From assembly GCA_902651635.1 (NCBI GenBank), contig CACRSC010000033.1, forward strand, positions 124,001-188,000: 64,000 bases of DNA. Direction: 5' to 3'. The position numbers were made by a program, and so were the translations under genes. The notes beneath the pieces were generated by a model, which saw only the letters and a program-made list of their open reading frames with translations, did not search any database and had not been told where the DNA came from. Positions 63,501 to 64,000 of the stretch are shown here, piece by piece (positions within the stretch are counted from its first letter, which is position 1; each line of letters begins with the position of its first letter). The DNA comes from Mastigamoeba balamuthi (lineage: Eukaryota; Evosea; Mastigamoebida; Mastigamoebidae).

Positions 63501-64000
63501 CTCCCGGCCCCAAGTATCCGAGTATGCCGAATCCCGCTACCATCCGCGGCAGCCGGAATCTCACAAGGTTTCCCAGGTCGTAAGCACCTGCTGATAAAGG
63601 GCATACTGGCGTTCAGCATGTCGTCGACACACGTCATTTGCATGCTCGCGATGCTGGTGAACCACTTCATCGAGGGGAGCTTGATCAGCCTTGTGTATGT
63701 TATATGCAGCCTCGCGTACGCCGTCATGTGCAGAAGGCCCCGTCCAATGAAGGTTCGTTCGTACACTCGTTTGGTGTAGTCATCGCACATTTCTGATTGT
63801 TTTGTTTTCCCCTTGGGAACCCCGTGCAGTTCTTCTGGAACATGATACTCGGATACACCACAGCCCTCATCTGCATCAAGTACCTCATCCAAATCCCCGG
63901 GTTCTGCACATGCGAATCCCAAGACGGCGTCTACTGGTCTTTCGATCCGAAAACGTGATAAACAGATTTCTTTCGTCTGTCTAACAATACAAACAGGATT
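57542..64000 (+). CDS. PIEZO: Piezo mechanosensitive cation channel (5' part, continues past the window)
   Basis: Many small exons; the first six are 57542-57596, 57695-57787, 57845-58154, 58221-58542, 58644-58721 and 58766-58957. Beyond that roughly 20 more carry repeated four-helix units, for example VVALSWTSLALSMSSLLGQ, MLFFFLSCFIAPGVFFLVVM, YIAIVILVMIQRMSFYYES and DLLVIFSMSSIFFMP. The long acidic/basic intracellular linker (about 62890-63560; AEKKRILEEFVRESKQ) and the following LLIKGILAFSMSSTHVICML, LVNHFIEGSLISLVYVIC, RRPRPMKFFWNMILGYTTAL and KYLIQIPGFC match Piezo before the pore module. The anchor, cap and pore lie downstream. Borders between 58958 and 61560 are unresolved. The final exon ends at 63956 (CCGAAAAC|GTGATA) and the next starts near 63997. 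Confidence 0.88.

Noticed and set aside
1-64000. Virus-like elements, LINEs, SINEs, CRISPR arrays, rRNA genes
   Set aside because: No reverse transcriptase, integrase, capsid-like frames, regularly spaced repeats or rRNA signatures were recognised by eye on either strand.

Overview
The window is a GC-rich (about 65% by eye), gene-dense nuclear segment of a unicellular eukaryote. Nearly every protein gene is split by short introns, mostly 45-110 nt, with GT/GC...AG borders and visible CTAAC- or CTGAC-like branch sites. The gene set is eukaryotic throughout: PA2G4/Ebp1, CTF8, ribosomal protein uS5, proteasome beta5, a SAGA Tad1 subunit, a PRC1-type RING/RAWUL protein, an RBR ubiquitin ligase, a nonaspanin, a sterol/diacylglycerol acyltransferase, a HAP40-like protein and Piezo. 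A receptor kinase with an LamG-like and Cys-rich ectodomain plus a TKL-type kinase is the architecture best known from Amoebozoa (Entamoeba, Mastigamoeba and relatives). That makes a GC-rich amoebozoan my best guess; it is inference, not proof.

Layout. 1-580: two tRNA genes, an ordinary tRNA-Val(GAC) and, as the most striking feature, a circularly permuted tRNA-Leu(AAG) whose 3' half lies upstream of its 5' half. 659-3898: PCGF-like RING protein and PA2G4, divergent. 3930-5080: an AT-richer, CpG-poor island without recognisable genes. 5107-19546: a membrane protein, an ankyrin/RING protein, a PPP4R4-like HEAT protein, a charged repeat protein, an EF-hand-like protein, a coiled-coil protein, CTF8 and a LITAF-domain protein. 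19698-29517: a Lys/Pro-rich chromatin-type protein with 78-bp repeats, an ankyrin protein, the receptor kinase and HAP40. 29894-31826: an inverted duplication carrying an unknown coding domain. 32549-40166: a disordered protein, a Tad1/Ada1 subunit, the RBR ligase and a nuclear-looking unknown. 40542-49644: a Cys/Gly-rich unknown, TM9SF, uS5, proteasome beta5 and an RRM/RING protein. 49886-56768: YhhN/TMEM86, the MBOAT acyltransferase, a GON4-like SANT protein and a PP2C-type phosphatase. 57542-64000: the first part of a Piezo channel gene, which runs off the window.

The genes are not arranged as operons. Neighbours mix chromatin and transcription (PCGF, Tad1, GON4-like, K-rich protein, CTF8), protein turnover (beta5, RBR, RING proteins), membranes (TM9SF, MBOAT, YhhN, LITAF, Piezo) and signalling (receptor kinase, PP4 regulator, PP2C). 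Several divergent pairs share 150-600 bp promoters, and a GAATATC/GAGATATC-like element recurs 28-75 bp upstream of several starts. Exon models were built by hand. Where total length and reading frame close I give exon coordinates; where they do not I say so. At least six introns begin with GC instead of GT. No virus-like element, CRISPR array or rRNA gene was recognised.
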